Shown: positions 8,251 to 17,297 of the stretch, piece after piece
Layout: each line of letters starts with the position of its first letter
Numbering within the stretch: position 1 is the first letter of the stretch
Source of the DNA: Verrucomicrobiota bacterium
GTDB lineage: Bacteria; Verrucomicrobiota; Verrucomicrobiia; Limisphaerales; Pedosphaeraceae
NCBI GenBank assembly: GCA_021325145.1
Contig: JAJPHR010000110.1
Span: 1-64,000, forward strand
DNA length: 64,000 nucleotides
Direction of reading: 5' to 3'
Translations under genes and position numbers: made by a program
The notes under the pieces: model-generated
What the model was told of the DNA's origin: nothing
The model's input: only the letters and a program-made list of their open reading frames with translations
The model's database searches: none

Positions 8251-10680
8251 TTACTTCTCGACGCGGAAGCCGAGCTGCTCGCCGAGCGCCTGGAATTTTT
8301 CCATCCAGGTGCGCGCATCGGCGTCGTTCTGGGCGGCGAGTCCGCGCTTTACGGGAAGGATGGTCGTCTGCATGTTGTGGTAAACGTTTTGGGGCTTCCA
8401 GAAATTTACTTCAAAAGGCAGTGGGTGAAGGATCCGGGCGACATCCGCGAGCCGCTGCAACAGTTCCACATCATTCGGGTTCTGGAGCAACTGATCAGCC
8501 AAATGGTCCAGGTGCTTTTTGACGGAGTAACCGAGAGCGTTGGTTTCCAGAGTAATCTTGGTGGCGTGACATTCACTCAGCAGCCGCTGCACCTGCTCCA
8601 GATCGAGTTTGTCGCTCTCGAATTGGCGGCACAACTCGGCATTCAAAACGAGTTCGAACGCGAGCTGAAGCGCCTGGGGCGGGGGCACACGGAGGTCAGT
8701 CAAAAAGCGCATCAAGGGAGTATATTGATCACTGATGTGGCGATAGGTATTGTGGATCTCGTCCCGGGTGGTGGCCAGAATCTGGTTCAGCACTTTGCGT
8801 TGCTCGTCGCGGAACAGGCTTTTGAGGGAATAATGCGCCTGTCCGAAATGGCGGTCCATCAGCCGAATGAGGTCGGGAAAGTCGCCTCGTTCGAAAGCAT
8901 CCTGGTTTTCCTTGATCAGGGCGGCGTACGCTTCCGGATGGCCATCCTGCCGCACGCCACAAGTCAGATTGTGATCCCCTAAATGAAGCACGCCGTAAAT
9001 GAGCTGATCCACGCTGCGAGTGACTTCGAACCGCACCTCGATCATGCCGATCGCCAGGCGCGCGCGTCCAGCCGTGAACAATTGCCGGTCCTTTTGCAGG
9101 ACACTGAAGGAATAGATCCGGGCCGTCTCGGGATAGCTTTCGAACAGTGAATTGACGGCATAATGGGCGGCGACCGTTTCGCGCGTGGTGATGGCCGGCT
9201 TGACGAACTTTTCATAGACCTGCCGGCCATCGCCGTGTTCCGGGATTGCGCTTTTGGCCTGCGCAAGAATTTCCAAATATCCGGGCTCGAGATCTTCGCC
9301 GGTCAAATCGTGGAATAGTTGCAGGGCACGGGCGGCGTATTGGATGGCCTGCACGGTTTCGATTCCCGATATCTCATCAAAGAACCAGCCGCAACTGGTG
9401 AACATCAGCATTGCGTGCCGCTGCATTTCGAGCAGGCGCAAGGCCGAAACCTGGTCGGCTTCATTCAACTCGCGCGTGGCCTGTTCGATGAAGAAATGCG
9501 AGATGTTTTCCGGCGAACGATCCAGGATCACCGAAATATAGGCGTCGCGCGCGGCCCAGGGGTCTTTAAGATATTGGCGGGCGGCGGCTTCGTAACGCGG
9601 AGCCAGTTGATCGCGGAGCCAATCCATGGCCTGCCGGAGCGGCTCGCGCCAGTGCTGGTTCCACCCGGAATGCCCGCCGGAATTGCAGCCGCAGTGAGCG
9701 CGCCAGCGGTCCACCCCGTGGGAACAACTCCAGGCGCTGGACTGATGAACTTCCACTTCATGGGCCGGAGGATTGTGGACGAGATGCTCGCCATAAATTG
9801 TGAGCCGTGCCAGTTGCCGCGTTTGAATGAAATTCAGGGCATACGCCAGCGCCATGTCGCCATGGCAGAAGTGATGGCCGTAGGATTCGCCGTCCGTGGC
9901 AATGTGCACCAGCTGGTTCCAATCCCGGTCGTCGTTGAACGCGTTCACGAGCTTGTTCGCAAACTGCTCGCCGTTTACCAGCAATCGCTCGAACGCGACC
10001 GCCTGGGAAACCGGCGCGTCGTAGAAAAAAACGGCGATGGAGCGGCCCGCCGGCAGCTTAATGAGATAGGGCATGGACGGATCAATGCCGCCGCCGTTCA
10101 CGTCCTGCCATTCTCCGTTGTCCAATGCCCGTATCCGGCTGGCCTGGAATGGAGACAGGATGGTGAACTTGATGCCCAATTCCGCCATGACCTCGAGGGA
10201 TTCATTGTCCACCGCGCATTCGGGCAGCCACATGCCTTCCGGTGGTCTGCCGAAACGGGACTCAAAGTCTTTGATCCCCCAAAGGACCTGGGTGTATTTG
10301 TCACGCCGGTTCGCGAGCGGCATGATCATGTGATTGTAGCATTGGGCGATGGCTGAGCCGTGCCCGGAGAACCGTTGGCGGCTCTCATAATCGGCATCGA
10401 CAATCGCCTGATGGATTTCCGGCGCTTTCTCCTTCATCCACGAAAGCACGGTCGGGCCAAAATTGAAGCTGATCCGGGAATAGTTGTTGACGATGCGCTC
10501 GATGCGTCCGTCGCCGTCCAGCAAACGCGCGTGGGCGTTTGGGGCGTAGCATTCGGCGGTGATCCGCTCATTCCAGTCGTGATAAGGGAAGGCGGAGTCC
10601 TGTAATTCGACGGCTTCCAGCCAGGGGTTCTCGCGTGGCGGTTGATAGAAGTGACCGTGGATACAGATGAACTTTTTCAT
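8251..10680 (-). CDS. Glycoside hydrolase family 57 protein with DUF3536 domain
   Basis: A 809-residue GH57-type protein. The start MKKFICIHGHFYQPPRENPW carries the conserved HGHFYQPPRENPW of this subgroup. The predicted nucleophile is the Glu in GMWLPECAVD, and the second acidic residue is in HIATDGESYGHH. The second half, with many helices, corresponds to DUF3536. The substrate is unproven; family members act on alpha-glucans (amylase, branching or glucanotransferase). The start ATG at 10680 overlaps the TGA of treS-mak as ATGA, so translational coupling is likely and the longer reading (from 10737) is unnecessary. Its place between treS-mak and treY implies a role in shaping or supplying the glucan substrate. 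Confidence 0.9.
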   Translation of the reverse strand: MKKFICIHGHFYQPPRENPWLEAVELQDSAFPYHDWNERITAECYAPNAHARLLDGDGRIERIVNNYSRISFNFGPTVLSWMKEKAPEIHQAIVDADYESRQRFSGHGSAIAQCYNHMIMPLANRRDKYTQVLWGIKDFESRFGRPPEGMWLPECAVDNESLEVMAELGIKFTILSPFQASRIRALDNGEWQDVNGGGIDPSMPYLIKLPAGRSIAVFFYDAPVSQAVAFERLLVNGEQFANKLVNAFNDDRDWNQLVHIATDGESYGHHFCHGDMALAYALNFIQTRQLARLTIYGEHLVHNPPAHEVEVHQSSAWSCSHGVDRWRAHCGCNSGGHSGWNQHWREPLRQAMDWLRDQLAPRYEAAARQYLKDPWAARDAYISVILDRSPENISHFFIEQATRELNEADQVSALRLLEMQRHAMLMFTSCGWFFDEISGIETVQAIQYAARALQLFHDLTGEDLEPGYLEILAQAKSAIPEHGDGRQVYEKFVKPAITTRETVAAHYAVNSLFESYPETARIYSFSVLQKDRQLFTAGRARLAIGMIEVRFEVTRSVDQLIYGVLHLGDHNLTCGVRQDGHPEAYAALIKENQDAFERGDFPDLIRLMDRHFGQAHYSLKSLFRDEQRKVLNQILATTRDEIHNTYRHISDQYTPLMRFLTDLRVPPPQALQLAFELVLNAELCRQFESDKLDLEQVQRLLSECHATKITLETNALGYSVKKHLDHLADQLLQNPNDVELLQRLADVARILHPLPFEVNFWKPQNVYHNMQTTILPVKRGLAAQNDADARTWMEKFQALGEQLGFRVEK

Positions 10681-13600
10681 GCGATTGCTTCGAGATTTAA
10701 TAAATCCAGCACGTTTTGTATGGGGATGGTTACCCATTCCGGGCGGTGGTTCAGTTCATAACCGATTTCGTAAACGGCCTTGCGGAGCAGAAAGGCGTCC
10801 ATCACAACCCGCAGGTCCTCCTCCGACGCCGGGAGAAAAGCGCCGGGGCCGGCGCATTGACGGTAGGCTTTGAAGAAGGCTGCGCTCACCCAGCGGCTCC
10901 AAAATCGCGCCCACGAAATGGCCGATTCCGTTTGCGCGGGGGGCAGTGATCCGCTTTCAATCTGTTTCAACAAGGCGGAATGCGCCGCGTAGTGGAAGGA
11001 ATGGACCATGTCGGCGACGTCGCGCAAGGGCGAATGCTTGAGCCGGCGCTCGCTGACCGCCCGGGCCGGCTCACCCTCGAAGTCGATAATCCAAAACTCC
11101 TTGCCATCGTAAAGCACCTGGCCGAGATGGAAATCGCCGTGGCAACGGGTGCGCAAGGCTGCAATGGGCCGTTCGTAAATGGCGCGGAACAGCTTGAGAA
11201 TGTCGGCCTCAAGCCCGAGCACGCGTTTGGCCTGGACCTGCACGTTCTCGGGCAGGCGGCTGAGGTGCTGACTCAAAAGCTGGAGACTCTGCCGCGTTTC
11301 ATTCCGCATCGATTGGAACAAGCCACGCTGATGATTGGGTGTGAATGGCTCCGGAACGAAGTTTCGATCTTCAATCTCCGACGCCAGTTCGACGTGCAAG
11401 GCCGCGGTGCGCTCGCCGAGAACTCGCGCCACTTGGAGATAGGAACCGATCATGTCCACCGCCAGAGGGGTGGGTTCGGTCATCGACAGCTTGACGATTG
11501 CGCCCGCAACGGCGGGAGCATCGTGTTTCTCGGCACGGCGCGATTGGACCCGTTCGTAGAAGCGGCCAAGATCATCGAGAGTGTAATCCCAGGCATTTTT
11601 GCAATTGGGGACGAAAGCCGAAAGGGTGGCCAGAGTGATGGATTCGCCGGCACGGCCGCGATATTCGATGGCGCCAACGAGCGGCGGGACGAACCGGCAC
11701 CCTTTTGCCGTCAGCAACCGGGTCATTTCGAGATCGGGGTTCACCCCGATATCCAGCCGGCGGAAGAATTTCAAAATCCGGTTATGACCGAACACGACGA
11801 ACGAATTATGCTGATCGCCGCGGATTATGGGAGGATCCTGCGAGACCGGGGTTTCCTTGCTCGCGTGGCGCAGGCTGTTGTTGCTGCTGGCTTTGATTTC
11901 CCCGCCATTCCAGCGCACGCAGCGGCGATAGGCGATCAAGTTGAAAAGTTCCTTGCAAAAGGCTTCATCACCCAGGGCGTCGTAGATCACGCCGGTACGG
12001 TTCGAGCGATTGAGTTTCATGCGCGCCACGACGAGGGTTGGGTTATCGCGCAGGATGGCCTCCGCCTGTTTGCCAAAAGCGCACGCCAGCGGGACCGCAT
12101 ACAACTCCGGATCGGTTTGCACGTACTCCACCTGCAAGAGCGCGAGGCAGGCCCGGTTCAGGCCGAGCTTGAGCCAGATGGCCTCCGTGACGTGAATGCC
12201 CTTGATGGTTTTGGCCTTGCCCCCGAACCAGCGGCGCGTGAGGAGCCAGTTCTGGAGCGCCCGTTCCAGCGGGAGTTGATTGCGGGTTTGCAGGATTTCC
12301 GTCCATTCCCGTTGCGCTTCCAAAACCGGCAGTTGAAGTTCCTGGGTGGGTGCCTGGGCAGCCGGCAGGAGTTGCGGGGTTTGGGATTCCAGCGAAAACC
12401 AGTAAAAAGCGTGCGGCCCGAGCGTGAAGAAATACGGCTTGTCGCCAATCGCGGGAAATTTCACGCGGCCAAAAAGCTCGACGGGAACCAGGGAGCGGAA
12501 AGCCGCCAGGTCAAGCTCCACCGCCTGGACGAAGCGCGAAAGGTTGGCCACGATGAGCACGGTTTCGTTCTGGTAACGCCGCACGCAGGCAAACACCTTG
12601 CGGTTCTCCGGTTGGACGAACTCCATCGTGCCCAGGCCGAACACCGCCCAGCGTTTGCGCAGCGTAATCAGCCGCTTCATCCACCAGAGCAGCGAATAGG
12701 AATTGCGTTCCTGCACGTCGACATTGACGGCTTCGTAATGGTTTTCCGGGTCGATGTTGATCGGCAGGTAAAGGCTATGCGGTGTGGCGCGGGAAAAGCC
12801 GGCGTTTTTGTCGGCGCTCCATTGCATCGGTGTGCGCACGCCGTTGCGATCGCCGAGGTAGATGTTTTCGCCCATGCCGATTTCGTCGCCGTAATAAATG
12901 ACCGGAGTTCCGGGCAACGAAAAGAGCAGGGCGTAGAGCAACTGGATGCGATTGCGGTCGTTCCCCAGCAACGGGGCCAAACGCCGCCGGATGCCCAGGT
13001 TCAAACGCGCTTTCATCAACTGGCCATAGGCGCGATACATGTAATCGCGCTCCTCATCGGTGACCATTTCCAGGGTTAGCTCGTCGTGGTTGCGCAGGAA
13101 AAGCGCCCATTGCGCGCTTTCGGGAATGGCGGGCGTCTGCTGGAGGATGTCGATCATCGGGCCGCGATCTTCCATGCGAAGTGACATGAATAGCCGGGGC
13201 ATCAGCGGAAAGTGAAAAGCCATGTGGCATTCGTCTCCACGGCCGGACCCAAAATAGGTCACGGCATCTTCGGGCCACTGGTTGGCCTCAGCCAGGAGCA
13301 TGCGGTCGCTGTATTTTTCGTCCACGTGGCGGCGCAGGTCTTTGAGGAAGGCATGGGTTTCCGGCAGGTTTTCGCAACTGGTGCCTTCGCGCTCATACAG
13401 GTAGGGGACGGCATCCAACCGGACGCCGTCCACGCCCAGCTCAAGCCAGAAATCCAGGACCTTGAACATCTCCTCGCGCACTTCGGGATTATCAAAATTG
13501 AGATCCGGCTGGTGCGAATAAAAGCGATGCCAAAAATACGATTTCGCGACGTGGTCCCAAGTCCAATTCGAGATTTCGGTGTCCTGAAAAATGACGCGGG

Positions 13601-14174
13601 TGCCTTTGTATTTATCGGGCACGTCGCTCCAGACGTAGAAATCGCGCCAGCGGCTGCCCGGCGGCGCGCGACGGGCGCGTTGAAACCAGGGATGCAGGTC
13701 GGACGTGTGGTTGAGCACCAATTCGGTGATGACGCGCAGGCCCTGATGGTGCGCTTCCCGCAAAAACTGGCGGAAATCAGCCAGGGTGCCGTACATGGGA
13801 TGGACGTCGAAATAGTCCGCGATGTCGTAACCGTCGTCCTTCAGCGGGGATGGATAAAAAGGGAGCAGCCAAATCGCCGTCACTCCGAGGTCGCGCAAGT
13901 ATTCGAGCTTCGACTTCAGCCCGCGAAAATCTCCCGTGCCATTGCCATCGCTGTCGAAGAAAGAGCGGACGTGGACCTCGTAAATGACGCCCCGCTTGTA
14001 CCAAATCGGATCACTCTCGAGCACGCTCAGCCGGCTTTCTCCGCGGGCCGTGGACTTTCGCTTCGGAACCTGGCCCGGGCCGGGTTCCGCGGTGACTTTT
14101 CTTTCCGACGGCAGAACCAGTTTAAAGTCCTCCCGCAAGGATTTGGTTTGGGCAGATGCGCGCGATTTCATCAT
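10677..14174 (-). CDS. treS: Trehalose synthase / maltokinase fusion (TreS-Mak)
   Basis: A bifunctional protein of 1165 residues. Residues about 55-600 are a GH13 trehalose synthase interconverting trehalose and maltose: IYEVHVRSFFDSDGNGTGDF, DGVRLDAVPYLYER (nucleophile Asp), LLAEANQWPEDA (Glu) and FLRNHDELTLEM (Asp). Residues about 640-1165 are a maltokinase with RTRCHGDFHLGQVL and the metal-binding IIDFEGEP, which would make maltose-1-phosphate with ATP. Such fusions are established in GlgE-pathway bacteria. No glgE is in this window. The first 50 residues are basic and probably disordered. It heads the operon treS-GH57-treY-treZ, and its stop overlaps the next start by ATGA. Confidence 0.95.
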   Translation of the reverse strand: MMKSRASAQTKSLREDFKLVLPSERKVTAEPGPGQVPKRKSTARGESRLSVLESDPIWYKRGVIYEVHVRSFFDSDGNGTGDFRGLKSKLEYLRDLGVTAIWLLPFYPSPLKDDGYDIADYFDVHPMYGTLADFRQFLREAHHQGLRVITELVLNHTSDLHPWFQRARRAPPGSRWRDFYVWSDVPDKYKGTRVIFQDTEISNWTWDHVAKSYFWHRFYSHQPDLNFDNPEVREEMFKVLDFWLELGVDGVRLDAVPYLYEREGTSCENLPETHAFLKDLRRHVDEKYSDRMLLAEANQWPEDAVTYFGSGRGDECHMAFHFPLMPRLFMSLRMEDRGPMIDILQQTPAIPESAQWALFLRNHDELTLEMVTDEERDYMYRAYGQLMKARLNLGIRRRLAPLLGNDRNRIQLLYALLFSLPGTPVIYYGDEIGMGENIYLGDRNGVRTPMQWSADKNAGFSRATPHSLYLPINIDPENHYEAVNVDVQERNSYSLLWWMKRLITLRKRWAVFGLGTMEFVQPENRKVFACVRRYQNETVLIVANLSRFVQAVELDLAAFRSLVPVELFGRVKFPAIGDKPYFFTLGPHAFYWFSLESQTPQLLPAAQAPTQELQLPVLEAQREWTEILQTRNQLPLERALQNWLLTRRWFGGKAKTIKGIHVTEAIWLKLGLNRACLALLQVEYVQTDPELYAVPLACAFGKQAEAILRDNPTLVVARMKLNRSNRTGVIYDALGDEAFCKELFNLIAYRRCVRWNGGEIKASSNNSLRHASKETPVSQDPPIIRGDQHNSFVVFGHNRILKFFRRLDIGVNPDLEMTRLLTAKGCRFVPPLVGAIEYRGRAGESITLATLSAFVPNCKNAWDYTLDDLGRFYERVQSRRAEKHDAPAVAGAIVKLSMTEPTPLAVDMIGSYLQVARVLGERTAALHVELASEIEDRNFVPEPFTPNHQRGLFQSMRNETRQSLQLLSQHLSRLPENVQVQAKRVLGLEADILKLFRAIYERPIAALRTRCHGDFHLGQVLYDGKEFWIIDFEGEPARAVSERRLKHSPLRDVADMVHSFHYAAHSALLKQIESGSLPPAQTESAISWARFWSRWVSAAFFKAYRQCAGPGAFLPASEEDLRVVMDAFLLRKAVYEIGYELNHRPEWVTIPIQNVLDLLNLEAIA

Positions 14175-14231
14175 GCGCTAATGGGAATCCCCTGCGTCAA
14201 TGCCTACAACATCACCTCAGTGCGTTGGCAG

Positions 14232-14408
14232 TCAAGGTCCGTTGGGCCGCGGCCCACGCCGGCAGAAATCATCCACAATGCCCCCGATAAAGAGGATGAC
14301 GACGCTGAGAATCACCTGCAGCCAAACAATCCCTGCGCAGACGAGAGATTTGGTCCCGCTTTCCGGGGCGGATGCCGCTATTTCTTGTACTCGATCGAGC
14401 CATTTCAT
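14232..14408 (-). CDS. Small single-pass membrane protein (58 aa), candidate first gene of the trehalose operon
   Basis: A short frame reading MKWLDRVQEIAASAPESG at its start, one hydrophobic helix (about residues 21-45, CAGIVWLQVILSVVILF within it), and a basic tail ending RRGPRPNGP. It ends 57 nt before treS on the same strand. I see no clear Shine-Dalgarno sequence. The amphipathic start plus one clean transmembrane helix and a positively charged tail make it protein-like, but it is short and unconfirmed. Function unknown. Confidence 0.4.
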   Translation of the reverse strand: MKWLDRVQEIAASAPESGTKSLVCAGIVWLQVILSVVILFIGGIVDDFCRRGPRPNGP

Positions 14409-14865
14409 ATTTTGATGGGCCCAAGGAAACCCGTTGGAACTTCGGAAAGATTTTTAGAGCAAGGTACGTACCTCAAAGACGCCGGAAGGCAAGCTGTTGA
14501 CCCACAGCAGGTTGCGGAAGGCGTGGAAATAATTACCGGTTTTTGGTTTCGCAAAATGCGCGGGTCCCGTCAGCTTTGGTCGCAACCTGCGAACTGCTTC
14601 CGGCCGAGTCACGAGATTTTGCCGCGAAATCATTCGCCGAAAATGGACAAAGATTTTTTCACTCTCGCGAAATGCGGAGAGTTGTGTCCCGGATTTTTTG
14701 CTTCGCAAATGTGTTATGGCGCAAAATGTGCTCACATTTTGCAAATGGCTGATACCCATCGAGTGCGTTACAGCCGAAAGTTCTTTTCTCGATTAGAGTG
14801 AGAATAAGATTGAATGAATCGGCACTTTCGGCGTCTATAGGATGCGCCCATAAGTCCACTTGATT
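14409..14865. other. Non-coding region upstream of the beta-helix gene, with repeated GCAAAATG half-sites
   Basis: No convincing gene. It holds several copies of a GCRAAATGYG word: GCAAAATGCG (14551), GCGAAATGCG (14667), GCAAATGTG (14705) and GCAAAATGTG (14721), the last forming a perfect palindrome with its inverse (14721-14742). A possible -10 TAAGAT lies near 14805. The region probably holds control sequences for the downstream exported protein. Confidence 0.5.
14721..14742. promoter_or_regulatory. Perfect palindrome, operator-like
   Basis: GCAAAATGTG-CT-CACATTTTGC: two 10-bp arms with a 2-bp centre, about 125 bp upstream of ATG 14866. Related half-sites lie on the left at 14551, 14667 and 14705. 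The size and symmetry suit a dimeric repressor or activator; the protein is unknown. Confidence 0.5.
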
Positions 14866-15891
14866 ATGCAGCAACGAATTAGCCAGAAACACCCGAACCT
14901 TCGGCCATTTTCCTTAATCATCCTCCTTTTGGGACTTGGCTGGTGCTCCCTGACTGCGTGGGGAGACAACCGCCTGGTGGTGCAGCTGCCGGCGGATTCC
15001 ACCGGCGAGCGAATCCAGGCTGCCTTGGATCAATTGGCCGAGGGCGGTGACGTGGTGCTGCCCGCGGGCACCTATCAAATCCGCCAGCCGATTATTTTGC
15101 GGCACGATCATCAAACCTTGCGCGGCAGCGGGGTAAGCACGGTGTTGTTTCTGGCAGACAAGGCCAATTGCCCGGTAATCATTCTCGGCGCGCCGGATGT
15201 GAAGCCGCAACACTCAACCGCCCACTTGTGTGTCGCTGATCTGTTGATCGATGGCAACCGCACAAACCAGCAGGTGGAATTCTGGCGCGCGGCGGTGGAT
15301 GGTTCCCAGCTTAACAACAACGGGATTGATGTTTGGAAAGTCACCGATGCGGTGGTGGAGCGCGTGGTTTGCTGCCGGTGCCGTTCTGGCGGGCTGGTGA
15401 CCGCGGCCGGCACGCGGCGGTTGAAGGTGCAGGATTTTACGGCTTACGATAACCAGTACGACGGGCTGGCCTGCTATCGCACCGAGGAAAGTTCGTTCAC
15501 CAAATTGTTCCTGCACGACAATCTTGCCGCCGGCATATCCCTCGATCTCGCTTTCAATCACAATGTCATCGATGGGGCGGTGCTCAAAGGCAACGACCTC
15601 GGCGTGTTCATGCGCAATTCCCGGGAGAATTCCTTCCAAAAGGTAACCATTGTCAACAGCCGCCATTACGGGGTCTTCATGGCCCAGACCGTGAATCATA
15701 CTGCGGAAGGCTGGCAGGCTTCACCCGGGACGGAATGCGTCGGCAACAAGTTTACCGATTTGCAGGTCGCCGATTGCGGCGGGAAATCCGTGCTGATCAA
15801 CAACGATTCCTGCACGAACAACGTGATTTCGGAAGTCAGTTTCGTCAGCAAGGATTCGAGCCAGACCGCCGCGGCAACGCCATTGCCGTAA
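14866..15891 (+). CDS. Exported right-handed parallel beta-helix (pectate lyase-like) protein
   Basis: 341 residues. The N-terminus after a basic stretch has a Sec signal segment (FSLIILLLGLGWCSLTAWG). The opening LPADSTGERIQAALDQLAEG and VVLPAGTYQIRQPIIL is the usual start of a pectin-lyase-fold beta-helix. Many short NxxxDG-type rungs follow (LLIDGNRTN, VERVVCCRC, VFMRNSREN, VFMAQTVNH). It likely binds or cleaves a polysaccharide outside the cytoplasm, but no catalytic residues can be assigned. The start is ATG 14866; an in-frame TTG at 14860 is less likely. It is transcribed alone. Confidence 0.75.
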   Translation: MQQRISQKHPNLRPFSLIILLLGLGWCSLTAWGDNRLVVQLPADSTGERIQAALDQLAEGGDVVLPAGTYQIRQPIILRHDHQTLRGSGVSTVLFLADKANCPVIILGAPDVKPQHSTAHLCVADLLIDGNRTNQQVEFWRAAVDGSQLNNNGIDVWKVTDAVVERVVCCRCRSGGLVTAAGTRRLKVQDFTAYDNQYDGLACYRTEESSFTKLFLHDNLAAGISLDLAFNHNVIDGAVLKGNDLGVFMRNSRENSFQKVTIVNSRHYGVFMAQTVNHTAEGWQASPGTECVGNKFTDLQVADCGGKSVLINNDSCTNNVISEVSFVSKDSSQTAAATPLP

Positions 15892-16013
15892 AATCGCGCA
15901 GCCGGCGCAAGAAGGCTTGGATTTTTCCACGAAGGGATTAGAGCCTCCTTGCCTCGGCTGTCACAATTATTTGGTCCTTGAATTCACCCGGGCGGCGCAT
16001 TTTTTCCGTCCGC

Positions 16014-17180
16014 TCACATCGCCTGCTCCAACACCGCCGCCAGTTCTTCGCGCGTCAGAACGATCGGATTGGCTTTCATGCTGCTGGCCTGGGTGGCTTT
16101 TTCCACTACATCATCCGTGTGGGTGCGCCCGATTCCATAAGTTCGCAGCGGCGGCGTTTTCAAATCCGAAACGAGTTTGCGCACCCATTCAACGCCCTCG
16201 TCCGCGGTTGCCGCCTCGGCGCCCGTCAGCCAGCGGGCGAGCGCCCGATATCGCGGCAATGCTTCACCTTCCGATTGGCGGCTGCGCAACGCGCTTAAAT
16301 TCATTTCCATGACATGCGGCAGCAAAGCGGCGCACACCGCGCCATGCGGGGCGGGAAACATGCCGCCAATCGGCGCGGCAAATCCATGCACTGCTCCGAG
16401 GCCCGCGTTGGCGAGCGCCATCCCACCGAACAGACTCGCCAGCGCCATGTCTTCGCGGGCGGCTGCATTGCGCCCATTTTCATACGCCGCGCGCAAGGAT
16501 CGCGCCGCGCGAACCATTCCCTCCCGGCACAAGGCATCAGTCATGGGGTTCGCGCGCGAGCAGACATAAGGCTCGATAAGCTGGGTCAGCGCGTCCAAAC
16601 CGGTGCTCGCTGTCAGCGCTGGCGGCAATTCCAGCGTGAGTTCGGGATCAACGAGCGCGATCCGCGGCAGCATGCGGGGACTGCGCAGGCTGACCTTGAC
16701 CCGATGTTCCGGCGACGCCAGGACCGCGTTGCGTGTCACCTCGGAGCCGGTGCCGGCCGTGGTGGGAATGGCGATGAACCCGGCGGGAGGATTGGTGAGC
16801 GGCTGGCCGCGGCCGATGACTTCCAGGTAATCCGACAACTCGCCCTCGTTCGTGAGCAGGGCGGCGATGGCTTTGGCCGCGTCCACGGCGCTGCCGCCGC
16901 CAAAGCCGATGATAAAGTCGCACTGCTCTTTTTTCGCGAGGGCCACACCCCGCCGGACGTCCTCCACCAGGGGTTCGCCTGCAATTGGAAAAAGCGACGC
17001 GCCAATGCCATCCTTCCGCAAAAGTTCCACCAGCGGTTGCGCGCGGCGCAGGTCGCGCCCGGTAACGACCATCGCCCGCCGGCCAAATTCTTTTGCAAAC
17101 GATCCAATTTCGCGCAATCTTCCCGGACCGAAAACGATCCGCGTTGCGGTGGCGAATTCAAAGGGCATCGTCGGGTTCAT
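16014..17180 (-). CDS. Iron-containing (group III) alcohol dehydrogenase
   Basis: 388 residues, the standard length for the family that oxidises alcohols or reduces aldehydes with NAD(P)H in the cytoplasm. The dinucleotide site is GFGGGSAVDAAKAIA, followed by PTTAGTGSEVTRNAV. Metal ligands in this family are Asp-His-His-His. Here the first motif reads GLDALTQLIEPYV, so Asp (about 196) is kept but the His expected at about 200 is Gln. The other two are present in GAVHGFAAP (about 264) and PAPHGAV (about 278). An in-frame ATG 12 nt inside (MPFEF) is an alternative start. The gene stands between unrelated neighbours; the substrate is unknown. Confidence 0.88.
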   Translation of the reverse strand: MNPTMPFEFATATRIVFGPGRLREIGSFAKEFGRRAMVVTGRDLRRAQPLVELLRKDGIGASLFPIAGEPLVEDVRRGVALAKKEQCDFIIGFGGGSAVDAAKAIAALLTNEGELSDYLEVIGRGQPLTNPPAGFIAIPTTAGTGSEVTRNAVLASPEHRVKVSLRSPRMLPRIALVDPELTLELPPALTASTGLDALTQLIEPYVCSRANPMTDALCREGMVRAARSLRAAYENGRNAAAREDMALASLFGGMALANAGLGAVHGFAAPIGGMFPAPHGAVCAALLPHVMEMNLSALRSRQSEGEALPRYRALARWLTGAEAATADEGVEWVRKLVSDLKTPPLRTYGIGRTHTDDVVEKATQASSMKANPIVLTREELAAVLEQAM

Positions 17181-17211
17181 TTAAGTGGGCTGCCATTAAA
17201 ATTCAGGAATT

Positions 17212-17252
17212 ACGCTCGCCCTCACCCCGGCCCTCCCCAGGAAAGGGAGAAA
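17212..17252. repeat. CCTCACCCCGGCCCTCCCC-type dispersed intergenic element
   Basis: The sequence GCCCTCACCCCGGCCCTCCC followed by CAGGAAAGGGAG matches a widespread bacterial intergenic element whose false translations read like SPRPSPGKGE. It contains a short stem (CTCCC with GGGAG). It lies between the starts/ends of the ADH and ABM genes. Confidence 0.6.
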
Positions 17253-17297
17253 ATGTCGGAACAGGGTTTGCCGAGAGATTAGGATTAAGAGCGGGGG

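Noticed and set aside
10980..13079. 699-residue open frame antisense to treS-mak
   Set aside because: Composition (long runs of His, Arg, Gln) is typical for a shadow of a GC-rich gene; no recognisable domain.
14454..14759. 101-residue minus-strand frame upstream of the beta-helix gene
   Set aside because: It covers the palindrome and repeated half-sites; composition not protein-like.
13212..14801. 529-residue plus-strand frame across the treS start and upstream region
   Set aside because: Mostly antisense to treS; the part beyond it has no protein-like features.
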